A stretch of 7,361 bases of DNA from CAWJPY01 sp963844865 (GCA_963844865.1 CAWJPY010000015.1:1-7361), one strand, 5' to 3'. Shown: positions 1 through 5,446, numbered from the stretch's first letter. Notes: generated by a model from the letters alone, not told the origin. Numbers and translations: made by a program.

Positions 1-146
1 AGCCCAGTCGCCGCCACCACAATGGCGTGCTTCTCGCAGACGACCGGCGTCACCACGTCGCCACTCATCCCGCAGTCGAACTCCTCGCACACCAACTCGG
101 CTCGGTAGCCGCAGCTCGCGCAGATGTAGTCACGCTCTCTCCCCAT
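1..146 (-). CDS. Small zinc-ribbon-like protein, C-terminus beyond the window
   Basis: Reading leftward from the ATG at 146, 48 codons stay open to the window edge, so only the N-terminal part is visible. It begins MGRERDYICASCGYRAEL and has a CxxC pair at residues 9 and 12, with further cysteines at 20, 25 and 37 and a histidine at 40. That spacing suits one or two zinc knuckles. The start is well supported: a near-perfect Shine-Dalgarno, AGGAGGTGA, lies 9 nt upstream at 164-156. I recognise no named family; short proteins opening with a similar MGRE...C..CGY pattern are typical uncharacterised zinc-ribbon proteins. A metal-binding, possibly nucleic-acid or protein-interaction role is inference only. 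The next ORF upstream on the same strand ends inside this gene's SD, so the two may be co-transcribed. Confidence 0.6.
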   Translation of the reverse strand, partial: MGRERDYICASCGYRAELVCEEFDCGMSGDVVTPVVCEKHAIVVAATG

Positions 147-155
147 GACGCCCTC

Positions 156-164
156 TCACCTCCT
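156..164 (-). promoter_or_regulatory. Strong Shine-Dalgarno overlapping an upstream stop codon
   Basis: Minus-strand AGGAGGTGA, 9 nt before the ATG at 146, is one of the best SD sequences in the window and fixes the start of the zinc-ribbon gene. Its last three bases (158-156) are the TGA that ends the upstream short ORF. A ribosome terminating there would sit on the SD, which is compatible with translational coupling. Confidence 0.6.
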
Positions 165-341
165 GGACTTCTTGCCTGCTCCGCCTGCAGCTAGTCTGCC
201 CAGTCCCGCAACAGGCGCCTTCTGGCCTTGGTACATCGAACCTATCGCACCACGTACCCATGAAGGCAAGGCCCCTCCCCGCCTCCACACAGCGATTTCG
301 GAGAAGCGGTCGAGAATCTCCTGGTCGCTGCCGGTCTCCAT
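156..341 (-). pseudogene. Probable N-terminal stub of a ScoMcrA-like (sulfur-sensing, HNH) type IV restriction enzyme
   Basis: From the ATG at 341 (a GTG at 353 is the alternative) a 61-codon ORF runs to TGA at 158-156. A weak GGTGAG lies upstream of the ATG. Residues 4-21, DQEILDRFSEIAVWRRGG, resemble, as I recall the family, the N-terminus of phosphorothioated-DNA-binding restriction endonucleases. Those typically read 'LL.RF..L.VW.RGD.RAPHKPLLLL' and continue for several hundred residues into a sulfur-binding domain and an HNH nuclease. Here the similarity stops right after RRGG: the expected APHKPLL block is missing and about 40 residues of basic, low-information sequence follow. I infer a truncated gene fused to unrelated DNA. 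Alternatively it is a genuine small gene coupled to the zinc-ribbon gene, or a chance ORF. The family match is from memory over fewer than 20 residues, so certainty is modest. Confidence 0.38.
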
Positions 342-406
342 GACTCTCACCACAAAATCACCGCACGTCTTGGCTCTTCAGGCTGCCCACAATATCGAAG
401 GAACGA

Positions 407-440
407 CTCCCCGCTCGTTCTCAATGCGCCGAGCGGGGAG
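407..440 (-). terminator. Terminator-like hairpin downstream of the exported-protein gene
   Basis: A perfect 11-bp inverted repeat pairs 407-417 (CTCCCCGCTCG) with 430-440 (CGAGCGGGGAG) around a 12-nt loop. It lies about 70 nt past the stop of the minus-strand gene at 511. Reading leftward it is followed by TCGTTCCTTCG, only a poor U-tract, and the plus-strand side has none. It best fits a terminator for the minus-strand transcript, possibly partly Rho-assisted. Confidence 0.5.
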
Positions 441-510
441 CCTCAAGGTACAGATTCTTCCGTCTCACATCCTCAATTGGACACGGTTCTGCAGGCTGGG
501 CCCCCAGCCG

Positions 511-1401
511 TCAGACCTGGATGTCGAGGATCACCTCGGTCGCAACCCGGGACTCCCCGGCACCATACGAGACATCAAAGCGGTTGATGCCCTTACTGAA
601 CTGCTTCACCAAGGGTTTCAAAGGGACCGTGGCTGTCGCGGCCTGGCAGTCGCCATCGGGCTCGAACTCGCCGGCGCTCAATGCCATCGGATGGTTGATC
701 GGCTTGCCGTTGATGCGGTCGATCACCAGCCCAGATGCAGGTACCTCGGAGCAGACCGAGACCCTCATCGGGAGCGCGTCGACCTTCTTCTTGCCTTGCA
801 GCTCTTCATACAGGACCTCAACTGCGAGCGGGGCATCCACCAGGTTCGCGAGGTGCAGAGTCGGAATTGACTCCGGGCGCTCCACAGAAACAGCGAACTG
901 CTGATCGGTGTATGCATCGAAAACGGTGCCTGGCGGGAGCTCTGCCTTCGATCCCTTGATGAAGATCAGGGGCCAGGCGACCAACGCGGCCAAGGTGACC
1001 GACACAGCCACCCTACCCCTCCCCTGCTTGCCATACCCACCGCTGAGCAGTATCTCCCGTCCATCTCTGAGCAGGACCGAGTTGGCGCTGAGCTCCAGCT
1101 TCCCTTTCACGCCTGCAATCTTCGAGGTCTTGAGCCTGCTCACTTCAGCGTCTACGAGGGAGCCCGCCGGAACCACGATCTCCCCGTCCACCATCACATC
1201 TCTCCAGACATGGACTCTTATCTTGTCCCCGACCTGAAACTCCTTCTTCTTCGAGACAACGCGCTGGTCCAGCTCGCAGTACACCTTGGTACCGATGGGC
1301 ACGGTGATCTCAGTTCCCCCTCGGGTACTCGCCCCCCAAACCGGCGGGACCTGGACCAAGACAAGCGCCAAGACACATGAAATCGCAACAACTCTTCTCA
1401 C
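511..1401 (-). CDS. Exported protein of unknown function (signal peptide plus beta-rich region)
   Basis: The open frame extends back to 1485, but the GTG at 1401-1399 is the likely start: AGGAGG lies 6 nt upstream at 1413-1408, and the protein then opens with a textbook signal peptide. That peptide has RR at residues 2-3, a hydrophobic core at about 4-18, and likely cleavage near VWGA at 21-24. The resulting 296-aa protein has a beta-rich segment at about 34-121 with VPIGTKVYCELD, FQVGDKIRV and VVPAGSLVDAEV motifs. It then has a hydrophobic stretch at about 131-148 and a second GT motif, PPGTVFDAYTDQ, at 156-167. Uncharacterised exported proteins with the order 'GT.v...ld...S...vGD.v.l.V..DV.v.G..ViPaG' are common in Acidobacteria and Deltaproteobacteria by my recollection, but I know no assigned function. 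Residues 170-296 are not recognised. It is most likely periplasmic or anchored by the hydrophobic stretch, and it stands alone with its own promoter and terminator. Confidence 0.75.
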   Translation of the reverse strand: MRRVVAISCVLALVLVQVPPVWGASTRGGTEITVPIGTKVYCELDQRVVSKKKEFQVGDKIRVHVWRDVMVDGEIVVPAGSLVDAEVSRLKTSKIAGVKGKLELSANSVLLRDGREILLSGGYGKQGRGRVAVSVTLAALVAWPLIFIKGSKAELPPGTVFDAYTDQQFAVSVERPESIPTLHLANLVDAPLAVEVLYEELQGKKKVDALPMRVSVCSEVPASGLVIDRINGKPINHPMALSAGEFEPDGDCQAATATVPLKPLVKQFSKGINRFDVSYGAGESRVATEVILDIQV

Positions 1402-1407
1402 GTCACT

Positions 1408-1413
1408 CCTCCT
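1408..1413 (-). promoter_or_regulatory. Shine-Dalgarno selecting the GTG start at 1401
   Basis: AGGAGG on the minus strand, 6 nt before GTG 1401-1399. It places the start 28 codons downstream of the longest possible ORF start and immediately before a signal peptide. Confidence 0.7.
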
Positions 1414-1435
1414 GCTCAAAATCTGTTCACAAGTG

Positions 1436-1441
1436 AGTATA
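1436..1441 (-). promoter_or_regulatory. Possible -10 box (TATACT) for the exported-protein gene
   Basis: Minus-strand TATACT at 1441-1436 matches five of six bases of the bacterial -10 consensus and would start transcription about 28 nt before the GTG at 1401. No good -35 hexamer lies 16-18 bp upstream, so the call rests on one box in locally AT-richer DNA. Confidence 0.35.
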
Positions 1442-1485
1442 CATCCAAGCCGCAACGCTGTGCACAAAATCCTGCGAAAACGCAT

Positions 1486-1663
1486 CTATTTCATGAAGGC
1501 GCCGAACCAACCTCGCCGCACCGATAGAAATCCGCCCGTCCCAGGGAGCTCAATACGATCGAGTGGCTGGGCCTGGTTCCAAGGGGTGTCTATCGCCGCA
1601 CCGCATCGCCAGGGCGTTGCGCCCGAACGGTGCGCCTCGCTCCCAATCACATGCCCTTGTTCT
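1486..1663 (-). other. Unassigned open stretch between the exported-protein gene and the first repeat
   Basis: Leftward of the repeat, a minus-strand frame stays open to TGA at 1488-1486 and ends FLSVRRGWFGAFMK. It has no start codon or SD of its own outside the repeat. Its composition is coding-like, with recognisable words such as PLDRIELPGTGG, so it may be the 3' remnant of a gene whose body was lost at the repeat, perhaps the same locus as the helicase pieces. I do not recognise the sequence and assign no function. Confidence 0.25.
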
Positions 1664-1836
1664 GTCATGCTGAGCGAGGCCGCGGAGCGGCCGAGTCGAA
1701 GCATCTCCTCCCGAGCGCCGGAGGCGCGAGCGACCCCCCGAAGCAGCCAGTGGATCGCTTTGGAGGGGCGGATCTGTTGCTATCGGGGGATTCTTCACAC
1801 GCCGCTCGGCGGACCGAGCGCCGTGCTCAGAATGAC
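1664..1836. repeat. Palindromic repeat pair (inverted arms) 1
   Basis: The left arm begins GTCATGCTGAGCGAG at 1664 and runs through GAGTCGAAGCATC to about 1704. The right arm, 1785-1836, is the reverse-complement type and ends TGCTCAGAATGAC. Each arm contains its own hairpin: GGCCGC/GCGGCC at 1678-1692 and CGCTCGG/CCGAGCG at 1803-1820. The roughly 80-bp centre includes a GC-rich palindromic piece, GAGCGCCGGAGGCGCGAG, around 1713-1730. The right arm is nearly identical to the one at 5395-5445. The outer right end abuts the helicase DEFHH fragment. Confidence 0.8.
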
Positions 1837-1845
1837 AGCTAAAGG

Positions 1846-1984
1846 GGGGCGCCGCGGCGTGGTGGAACTCGTCCACGATGACGATGCCGTAGTGCTCGGG
1901 GTCGATGCGGTCGAGGCGCTCCTCGTGCAGGGACTGGATGCTGGCGAAGACGTGGGAGCCGTCCACCGGGCGGACCCAAAACTT
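1846..1984 (-). pseudogene. Fragment of an SF2 helicase (DUF3427-type): motif II region
   Basis: About 46 codons on the minus strand read KFWVRPVDGSHVFASIQSL, then a linker, then GIVIVDEFHHAAAP. HVFASIQSL followed by IVDEFHH is the hallmark of the DEAD/DEAH superfamily II helicases that carry a C-terminal DUF3427 and often an N-terminal phospholipase-D-like nuclease domain. DEFH is the Walker B / motif II signature. The fragment is bounded on both sides by palindromic repeats, at 1836 and 1985. Immediately after AAAP it runs into repeat-encoded sequence, and motifs III-VI are absent. It is not in frame with the Walker A fragment at 2222-2298. In the family these helicases act in restriction-like defence; here the gene is dead. 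Confidence 0.8.
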
Positions 1985-2221
1985 GTCATGCTGAGCGAGC
2001 GGAGGTCCGCCGGAGCGAGTCGAAGCATCACCTGAATGGCACGAGGGGCGCCCCACCGGAGAATTCGGGGGATGGTTCGACTCGTCGCACGCCGCGGACG
2101 GCGGCTCCTCGCTCACCATGACAGGAAAACGGTCGCCAGCAGGCAGGCGTGGCGTTCGCGCCTCCGGCGCTCTGGAGGGGATGCTTCGACTCGGCCGCTG
2201 CGCGGCCTCGCTCAGCATGAC
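1985..2221. repeat. Compound palindromic repeat block 2 (one left arm, two right arms)
   Basis: A left arm at 1985-2029 (GTCATGCTGAGCGAG ... GAGTCGAAGCATC) is followed by two right-type arms, 2066-2122 and 2177-2221, the second ending CTCAGCATGAC. Internal hairpins are GCGGA/TCCGC (1999-2010), GCCG/CGGC (2091-2102) and GGCCGC/GCGGCC (2193-2207). The stretch 2145-2180 shares the GAGCGCCGGAGGCGCGA core, in reverse orientation, with the centre of repeat 1. The block sits exactly between the helicase Walker A and DEFHH pieces and replaces the segment that normally holds motif Ia. Confidence 0.8.
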
Positions 2222-2298
2222 GGTACATGGCCGTGCTCGCGGCGCAGGCGGCGGTAGTCGAGGGCGGCGACCACGGTCTTGCCGGTGCCGGTGATGCG
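2222..2298 (-). pseudogene. Fragment of the same SF2 helicase: Walker A region
   Basis: On the minus strand 2298-2222 reads RITGTGKTVVAALDYRRLRR and then EHGHVP, a clear Walker A (TGTGKT) in the 'ATGTGKTvvAaLDYrRL' context of DUF3427-type helicases. An in-frame TGA (2301-2299) precedes it where the family has hydrophobic residues. The frame then enters the repeat at 2221 and hits a stop within two codons. An intact gene would continue with about 50 residues, including FVAHREEIL-like motif Ia, before HVFASIQSL. That part is missing and the next fragment is in another frame. Upstream coding sequence is lost within about 20-30 bp, against the divergent plus-strand gene at 2333. Confidence 0.75.
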
Positions 2299-2320
2299 TC
2301 AGTTGGCGGCGTGGACGGCG

Positions 2321-2326
2321 TAGGAT
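2321..2326 (+). promoter_or_regulatory. Possible leaderless -10 element (TAGGAT) for the small gene pair
   Basis: TAGGAT fits TAnnnT and ends 6 nt before the GTG at 2333. That geometry recurs before the ATG at 4024 and the ATG at 6645. The same bases could also act as a weak SD (AGGA, GAGAGG), so leaderless initiation is plausible rather than certain. No clear -35 box is seen. Confidence 0.4.
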
Positions 2327-2332
2327 GAGAGG

Positions 2333-2566
2333 GTGTGGTTCGAAATTGTCGGCGAGCTGAGCGATGTCGAGGTCGTCGCGACGGGCAGGAAGCTGCGAGA
2401 CCGTCGACGCCTTGAGAAGCACTATGGCAAGGCACAATGGCGGAAGGTCAAGGGCACCGCGGACGTTAGACTACCCGATGGCAGCGTAGTTCGCGCGGAG
2501 ATACACTGGTACGAGGCGCACGGCGTGGGGAAGCGCGAGATCAAGCTGAAGCGCCTGCTGGCATAG
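2333..2566 (+). CDS. Small basic protein of an uncharacterised two-gene unit (first gene)
   Basis: 77 aa from GTG at 2333; there is no other good start upstream. It opens MWFEIVGELSDVEVVATG. Conserved-looking features are YG..QWRK.KG at 31-41 (a basic turn around a tryptophan) and a C-terminal block AEIHWYEAHGVGKREIKLKR at 55-74. From memory, small proteins with the ending 'AE.HWYEAHGiGr.e.KiKRfL' are widespread hypothetical proteins in Proteobacteria, Acidobacteria and candidate phyla, often next to a partner like the one at 2571. I know no function for them. The net positive charge of the C-terminus would suit RNA or DNA contact, which is inference. The stop is 4 nt before the next ATG, so the two are surely one transcript. 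Codon use is GC-rich and natural, and the residue pattern argues strongly that it is real. Confidence 0.8.
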   Translation: MWFEIVGELSDVEVVATGRKLRDRRRLEKHYGKAQWRKVKGTADVRLPDGSVVRAEIHWYEAHGVGKREIKLKRLLA

Positions 2567-2570
2567 AACG

Positions 2571-2804
2571 ATGAAGGCTCAACAGACTCACCGGTTTGGT
2601 ATCTGCGTCCGGAACGAAGGCTATGCCTCGTCCCTCGAGGTCCGGAAGGTCTATCGCATCCTGGCGGATGACTCGGCAGAGGCCAGGTCATTGGTCCGTG
2701 TCGTGGACGAGTCTGGAGAGGACTACCTGTTCCCGGCAGACTTTTTCGTTCCCATCGAGGTACCGAAGCGAGCAGCAGCGGTTTTTGAAGAGGCTGCCAC
2801 CTAG
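2571..2804 (+). CDS. Small acidic-tailed partner protein of the two-gene unit (second gene)
   Basis: 77 aa from ATG at 2571, only 4 nt after the stop of the previous gene and without a clear SD of its own. Translation is therefore probably coupled. Its motifs are FGICVRNEGYASSLEVRKVY at 9-28 and VVDESGEDYLFPADFFVPIE at 44-63, then an alanine/glutamate-rich tail. My recollection is that proteins with 'NegYeaSLE.rKvY.vlpD....g.iRViDESGEDYLyP...FvpielP' form a common uncharacterised family, repeatedly found beside homologues of the upstream gene. I can assign no reaction. The pairing of a basic and an acidic protein of equal length resembles a toxin-antitoxin or a two-subunit complex, but nothing in the sequence proves it. 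Palindromic repeats begin 70 bp downstream. Confidence 0.8.
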   Translation: MKAQQTHRFGICVRNEGYASSLEVRKVYRILADDSAEARSLVRVVDESGEDYLFPADFFVPIEVPKRAAAVFEEAAT

Positions 2805-2873
2805 CCCGGCCAGGGCGGCATCTCACACGGGGTGACACGGCCGTTCGGATACGTCGGGCGCTCCCCAACACGT

Positions 2874-3013
2874 GTCATTCTGAGCGAGCTACGGTCCGCC
2901 GCAGCGAGTCGAAGAATCCCCCGACAGAACCAGAGCCGTAGCTGGGAGGCGTCCCACGGGCCTTCGGGGGACCCTTCGACTCGCGGCCGAGGGCCGCTCG
3001 CTCAGGGGGTGAC
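2874..3013. repeat. Palindromic repeat pair (inverted arms) 3
   Basis: The left arm, 2874-2922, starts GTCATTCTGAGCGAG and ends GAGTCGAAGAATCCCCC. The right arm, 2966-3013, is the inverse type and ends CTCAGGGGGTGAC. The right arm holds a perfect GCGGCC/GGCCGC hairpin at 2983-2997, while the left arm's hairpin is degraded. The 43-bp centre contains a small GGGA...TCCC palindrome. It lies between the small gene pair and the membrane-protein gene, with no coding sequence inside. Confidence 0.8.
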
Positions 3014-3026
3014 AAGGACGAGGCGT

Positions 3027-3070
3027 GTCATTGGGAGCGGGCGGAGGTGTGCTGGAGCGGGTCGAAGGTG
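3027..3070 (+). repeat. Solitary degenerate left arm of the palindromic repeat
   Basis: GTCATTGGGAGCGGG, then GGAGCGGGTCGAAGGTGAG, resembles a left arm with several substitutions and no matching right arm before the next gene. It probably is a decayed copy. The remaining 3071-3167 shows no gene; its only notable features are a short TTGATCAA palindrome near 3124 and the SD of the next gene. Confidence 0.55.
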
Positions 3071-3153
3071 AGCGGCCGAGCTCTGCACGGGATGATGCAC
3101 CGCGGACGGGTGGTGTGTTTCAATTGATCAAGGGCAGTTCCAGCGTGACGTTC

Positions 3154-3160
3154 GGAGGAG
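3154..3160 (+). promoter_or_regulatory. Shine-Dalgarno selecting the GTG start at 3168
   Basis: GGAGGAG lies 7 nt before GTG 3168. It favours GTG over the in-frame ATG at 3180, which has only a weak AGGG upstream. Confidence 0.6.
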
Positions 3161-3167
3161 CTAGGGT

Positions 3168-3923
3168 GTGCAGGGCATCATGACAGCTCGCCTCAACCCC
3201 TACGGCGTGGCCGGCTTCGGGTTGGCCGCGGTGGCCGCCATCGTCGGAACGTGGTCGCTGCCGGAGTTCTGCTGGAGCACCTGGCTGGCCGGGCTCGGAT
3301 ACGCGGTTGCCTGCGTGTTGACGGCCGTCGTGCAGATCATCCTGACGGCGAGGACGGAGAAGGAAGGGTACGAGGCGAAGCTGCCGTTCCTGCGCCGACT
3401 CTCGCCGGGGCTCTTCGTCGTCGGCGTGGCCGCGCTGAGCATCGTCGTCGGCCTGGTGGTTCTGCGTGTGTATGCGTTCTTCTTCGGCTTCTACGGCCTC
3501 TTCTTGTCGGTGTTCTCGGAGATGGAGCCGCTCGAGCTGTTCGGCAGGAACGGCTTCATCAACTCGGACTTCATCACGCCGGTCATGGTCCTGGCCGAGC
3601 GCTTCTGGCCCATGGTCGTGGCCCTCCTGGTCACCAACTGGCGTGACTTCCTGCAAACGCACCCCTGGAAGCGGCTGGTCGCGCCGTTCGACCGGGAGCT
3701 GATTCGCATCCACGTGATGGTGCTCGCCCTGCCGGTGGTGTCGCTGCTGGCGTGGGCGGTGTTCGGCGACGCGTACCAGCCGGTCACAGTGGTGCTGCTG
3801 ATGGCCGTGCTGTTCCTCCTGCCCAAGCGGCGGGCCGGATCCGTGGTCGCCATCGACGAAGAGGCCGGCGAGCCGGCCGCCATCCCGCAGGTCCGAGGCT
3901 CGGGCAGCTCCATCCCTCGATAG
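3168..3923 (+). CDS. Polytopic inner-membrane protein, possibly DUF6498-like
   Basis: 251 aa from GTG 3168. Hydrophobic segments lie at about residues 11-30, 37-61, 81-113 (long, perhaps two helices), 135-156, 179-200 and 203-219, giving six or seven membrane spans. A short charged loop, ARTEKEGYEAKLPFLRR, lies at 61-77, and a soluble acidic then Gly/Ser-rich tail at 220-251. The order of features is a long FFFGFYGLFLSVF segment, a central loop, a NWRDFLQ.HPW amphipathic stretch, then a terminal helix pair led by RIHVMVLALPV. This recalls the DUF6498 membrane family, but I could not verify it and the family has no known function. There are no catalytic motifs, transporter signatures or lipobox. 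It is flanked by repeats upstream and by an independent HNH gene 100 bp downstream. Confidence 0.75.
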   Translation: MQGIMTARLNPYGVAGFGLAAVAAIVGTWSLPEFCWSTWLAGLGYAVACVLTAVVQIILTARTEKEGYEAKLPFLRRLSPGLFVVGVAALSIVVGLVVLRVYAFFFGFYGLFLSVFSEMEPLELFGRNGFINSDFITPVMVLAERFWPMVVALLVTNWRDFLQTHPWKRLVAPFDRELIRIHVMVLALPVVSLLAWAVFGDAYQPVTVVLLMAVLFLLPKRRAGSVVAIDEEAGEPAAIPQVRGSGSSIPR

Positions 3924-4011
3924 CCCCGCGGCCCGCCCTCGGGCTCGACATTGCGCAGCGGTGATTAACCCACGCCGATGGAGGTTGAGCGCTCGGAAAC
4001 AGACCGTGTGC

Positions 4012-4017
4012 TACGGT
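4012..4017 (+). promoter_or_regulatory. Possible leaderless -10 element (TACGGT) for the HNH gene
   Basis: TACGGT (TAnnnT) preceded by TGC, giving an extended TGnTAnnnT form, ends exactly 6 nt before the ATG at 4024. The intervening CGGATC offers no SD. A TTGAGC at 3985-3990 is 21 bp upstream, too far to be a standard -35. The geometry matches those before 2333 and 6645. Confidence 0.45.
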
Positions 4018-4023
4018 CGGATC

Positions 4024-5154
4024 ATGGACAGCGAACCCGGTGCGCAGGGCCTGATCGCCTTTGCGGAGGCGGTGCTCGGGCTCCTGGATCGGGGCGGGTT
4101 CGTCGCCACGTACAAGTACGCGGTGCTGCTGGGGCTGATGGACCTGTGTCTGGAGGGGACCAAGGAGGACGGTGAGCCGCCGGACATGGTGACCACGCGC
4201 CAGCTCGCGGAGAAGGTGGTCGAGCTGTACTGGCCGCAGACCAGACCGTTCGAGAGCCGGGCCGTGACCGGCGCCGTGCTCCGGCAGAACACGGGCTCGC
4301 AGGCCAAGATCATCAGCGACATCGTCAGGTTCAAGGGCAAGCTCCAGGTCCCTGAGACCAGCATCCACACGGCGCGCCGGGAGAGGCCCGGGGCGTTCGC
4401 CAGGCTGGTGGACACCGTGGAGTGGACCCTCATCCTGATGCCCCTGCCGCGGCTGCAGAACCTGGGCGGCCGGAACCTGAGCATCCTCTACTTCATCGAC
4501 TGGGACGAGGGCATCGAGCGCCGACGGCGAGCGGTCGCCGACTACCAGCGAGGGGCGCCGAGCGACTTCGACAACCGCATCAGCCTGCTGCCCGGCGTGG
4601 GCAGCTACCTGGTGCAGCTCAACGGCCTGCTGCGGCCGCTCGTCTACCGGGAGTGGACGCACATGGTGGCGCGCATCAACAAGCTCGAGATCACGGCGCT
4701 CGAGAGCTTCCTGTTCGGTACGGAGCGGCCCGGCACCGCCCGACTGCGAGCGGAGCTGGCCGAGGGGCAGAACAACCGGTGCTTCTACTGCGACGACCGG
4801 CTGAGGTCCGGGGTGCAGGTCGACCACTTCATCCCCTGGGCGCGCTACCCCGACAACGGCCTCGAAAACCTGGTGGTCGCCCACGCCAGGTGCAACCGCG
4901 AGAAGCGGGACTTCCTCGCCGCCTCCGCTCACGTCGGCAGATGGCTGGAGCGGCTGGCTCCGGGAAGCGGCTGGCAGGAGTACCTGGGCGATCTCGCCGA
5001 GAAACAGCGCTGGGAGCGCCACCCCGAGCGCACACTCGGGGTCGCCCGTGGGATCTATCTCGGTCTGCCCGCCGGAGCCATGCTGTGGACCCTGGGCCGC
5101 GACTTCGAGCCCGCGCAACCTCCGCAGCTCGCGGCCCTCTTCGCCTCGCCCTAG
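4024..5154 (+). CDS. HNH endonuclease-domain protein with an uncharacterised helical N-terminus
   Basis: Start chosen at ATG 4024 (376 aa). The frame is open to 3961, but the extra 21 codons lack an SD and cover the putative -10. Near the C-terminus is a complete HNH (beta-beta-alpha-metal) module. It has NRCFYC (cysteines 253 and 256), VQVDHFIPW (catalytic His 268 after Asp 267), GLENLVVAH and ARCNREKRDF (Asn 291). A structural zinc is probably bound by CxxC and HxxC (His 287, Cys 290). After it come about 85 residues ending PPQLAALFASP. Residues 1-240 form a long, mostly helical region with repeated aromatic and charged motifs (WPQTRPFESRAV, YFIDWDEGIERRR). In similar proteins this region is taken as a recognition or regulatory part, with no function established. 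Stand-alone HNH proteins like this occur in defence and mobile regions. DNA or RNA cleavage is likely from the motif, but the target is unknown. The 3' end lies in an 85-bp sequence repeated at 6192. Confidence 0.85.
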   Translation: MDSEPGAQGLIAFAEAVLGLLDRGGFVATYKYAVLLGLMDLCLEGTKEDGEPPDMVTTRQLAEKVVELYWPQTRPFESRAVTGAVLRQNTGSQAKIISDIVRFKGKLQVPETSIHTARRERPGAFARLVDTVEWTLILMPLPRLQNLGGRNLSILYFIDWDEGIERRRRAVADYQRGAPSDFDNRISLLPGVGSYLVQLNGLLRPLVYREWTHMVARINKLEITALESFLFGTERPGTARLRAELAEGQNNRCFYCDDRLRSGVQVDHFIPWARYPDNGLENLVVAHARCNREKRDFLAASAHVGRWLERLAPGSGWQEYLGDLAEKQRWERHPERTLGVARGIYLGLPAGAMLWTLGRDFEPAQPPQLAALFASP

Positions 5155-5195
5155 TCGCCGTCGGCCTTCTTCGAGGAGGGGACGAAGCCGTGCCG
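5111..5195. repeat. Direct repeat copy 1: 3' end of HNH gene joined to a HIT-gene tail remnant
   Basis: This 85-bp sequence recurs at 6192-6276 with 6 mismatches (79/85 identical), offset 1081 bp. It holds the last 14 codons and stop of the HNH gene. On the minus strand it holds a detached HIT 3' tail: 5195-5151 reads RHGFVPSSKKADGD plus TAG, against RPGFVPCSKKADGD in the real HIT gene. The two stops share one CTAG at 5151-5154. Similarity ends sharply at 5196. Confidence 0.9.
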
Positions 5196-5300
5196 ATGGA
5201 GTGGATCGGTTGTCATGGTGAGCATCTCTACGCCCCGCGCGGCGATGTCACATGGGATAACAAGCGGCCACGCGGAGCCGGCGGGCCGACTCCACTTCGT

Positions 5301-5445
5301 GTCATCCTGAGCGAGCGGAGGTCCTCCGGAGCGAGTCGAAGGATCCCCCGATGGCCCGTGTGGCGACTCCACGGGAGCGAGTCTGGTGCTCTCAGGGGAT
5401 TCTTCGCACGCCGCTCGGCGGACCGAGCGCCGTGCTCAGAATGAC
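5301..5445. repeat. Palindromic repeat pair (inverted arms) 4, truncating the DUF5615 gene
   Basis: The left arm, 5301-5349, begins GTCATCCTGAGCGAG and contains a CGGAG/CTCCG hairpin. The right arm, 5395-5445, has the CGCTCGG/CCGAGCG hairpin (5412-5429) and is almost identical to 1785-1836. The centre has a GTGG...CCAC palindrome. Its right edge coincides with the point where the minus-strand DUF5615 coding sequence loses family similarity. The preceding 5196-5300 holds no recognisable gene. Confidence 0.85.
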
Positions 5446-5446
5446 A

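Noticed and set aside
145..904. Plus-strand ORFs opposite the exported protein (241 and 127 codons)
   Set aside because: They are antisense to a gene with SD, signal peptide and terminator, and they show no domain and no SD of their own.
1550..2437. 295-codon minus-strand ORF spanning the helicase fragment
   Set aside because: It is open only because the repeats are readable in this frame. Most of it is repeat-encoded; only 1984-1846 is helicase sequence, and the Walker A piece is in a different frame.
1664..3070. Possible CRISPR array or tandem repeat locus
   Set aside because: The repeats are inverted pairs with irregular spacing and varied stems. There are no uniform spacers and no cas genes.
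3784..5118. 444-codon minus-strand ORF opposite the HNH gene
   Set aside because: It is rich in Pro/Gln/His/Val words typical of antisense GC-rich frames, has no family motifs, and lies fully antisense to a gene with an unmistakable HNH module.
4422..5444. 340-codon plus-strand ORF overlapping the HNH gene in another frame
   Set aside because: It is Arg/Pro/Ala-rich shadow translation that runs on into the palindromic repeat. It has no recognisable domain.
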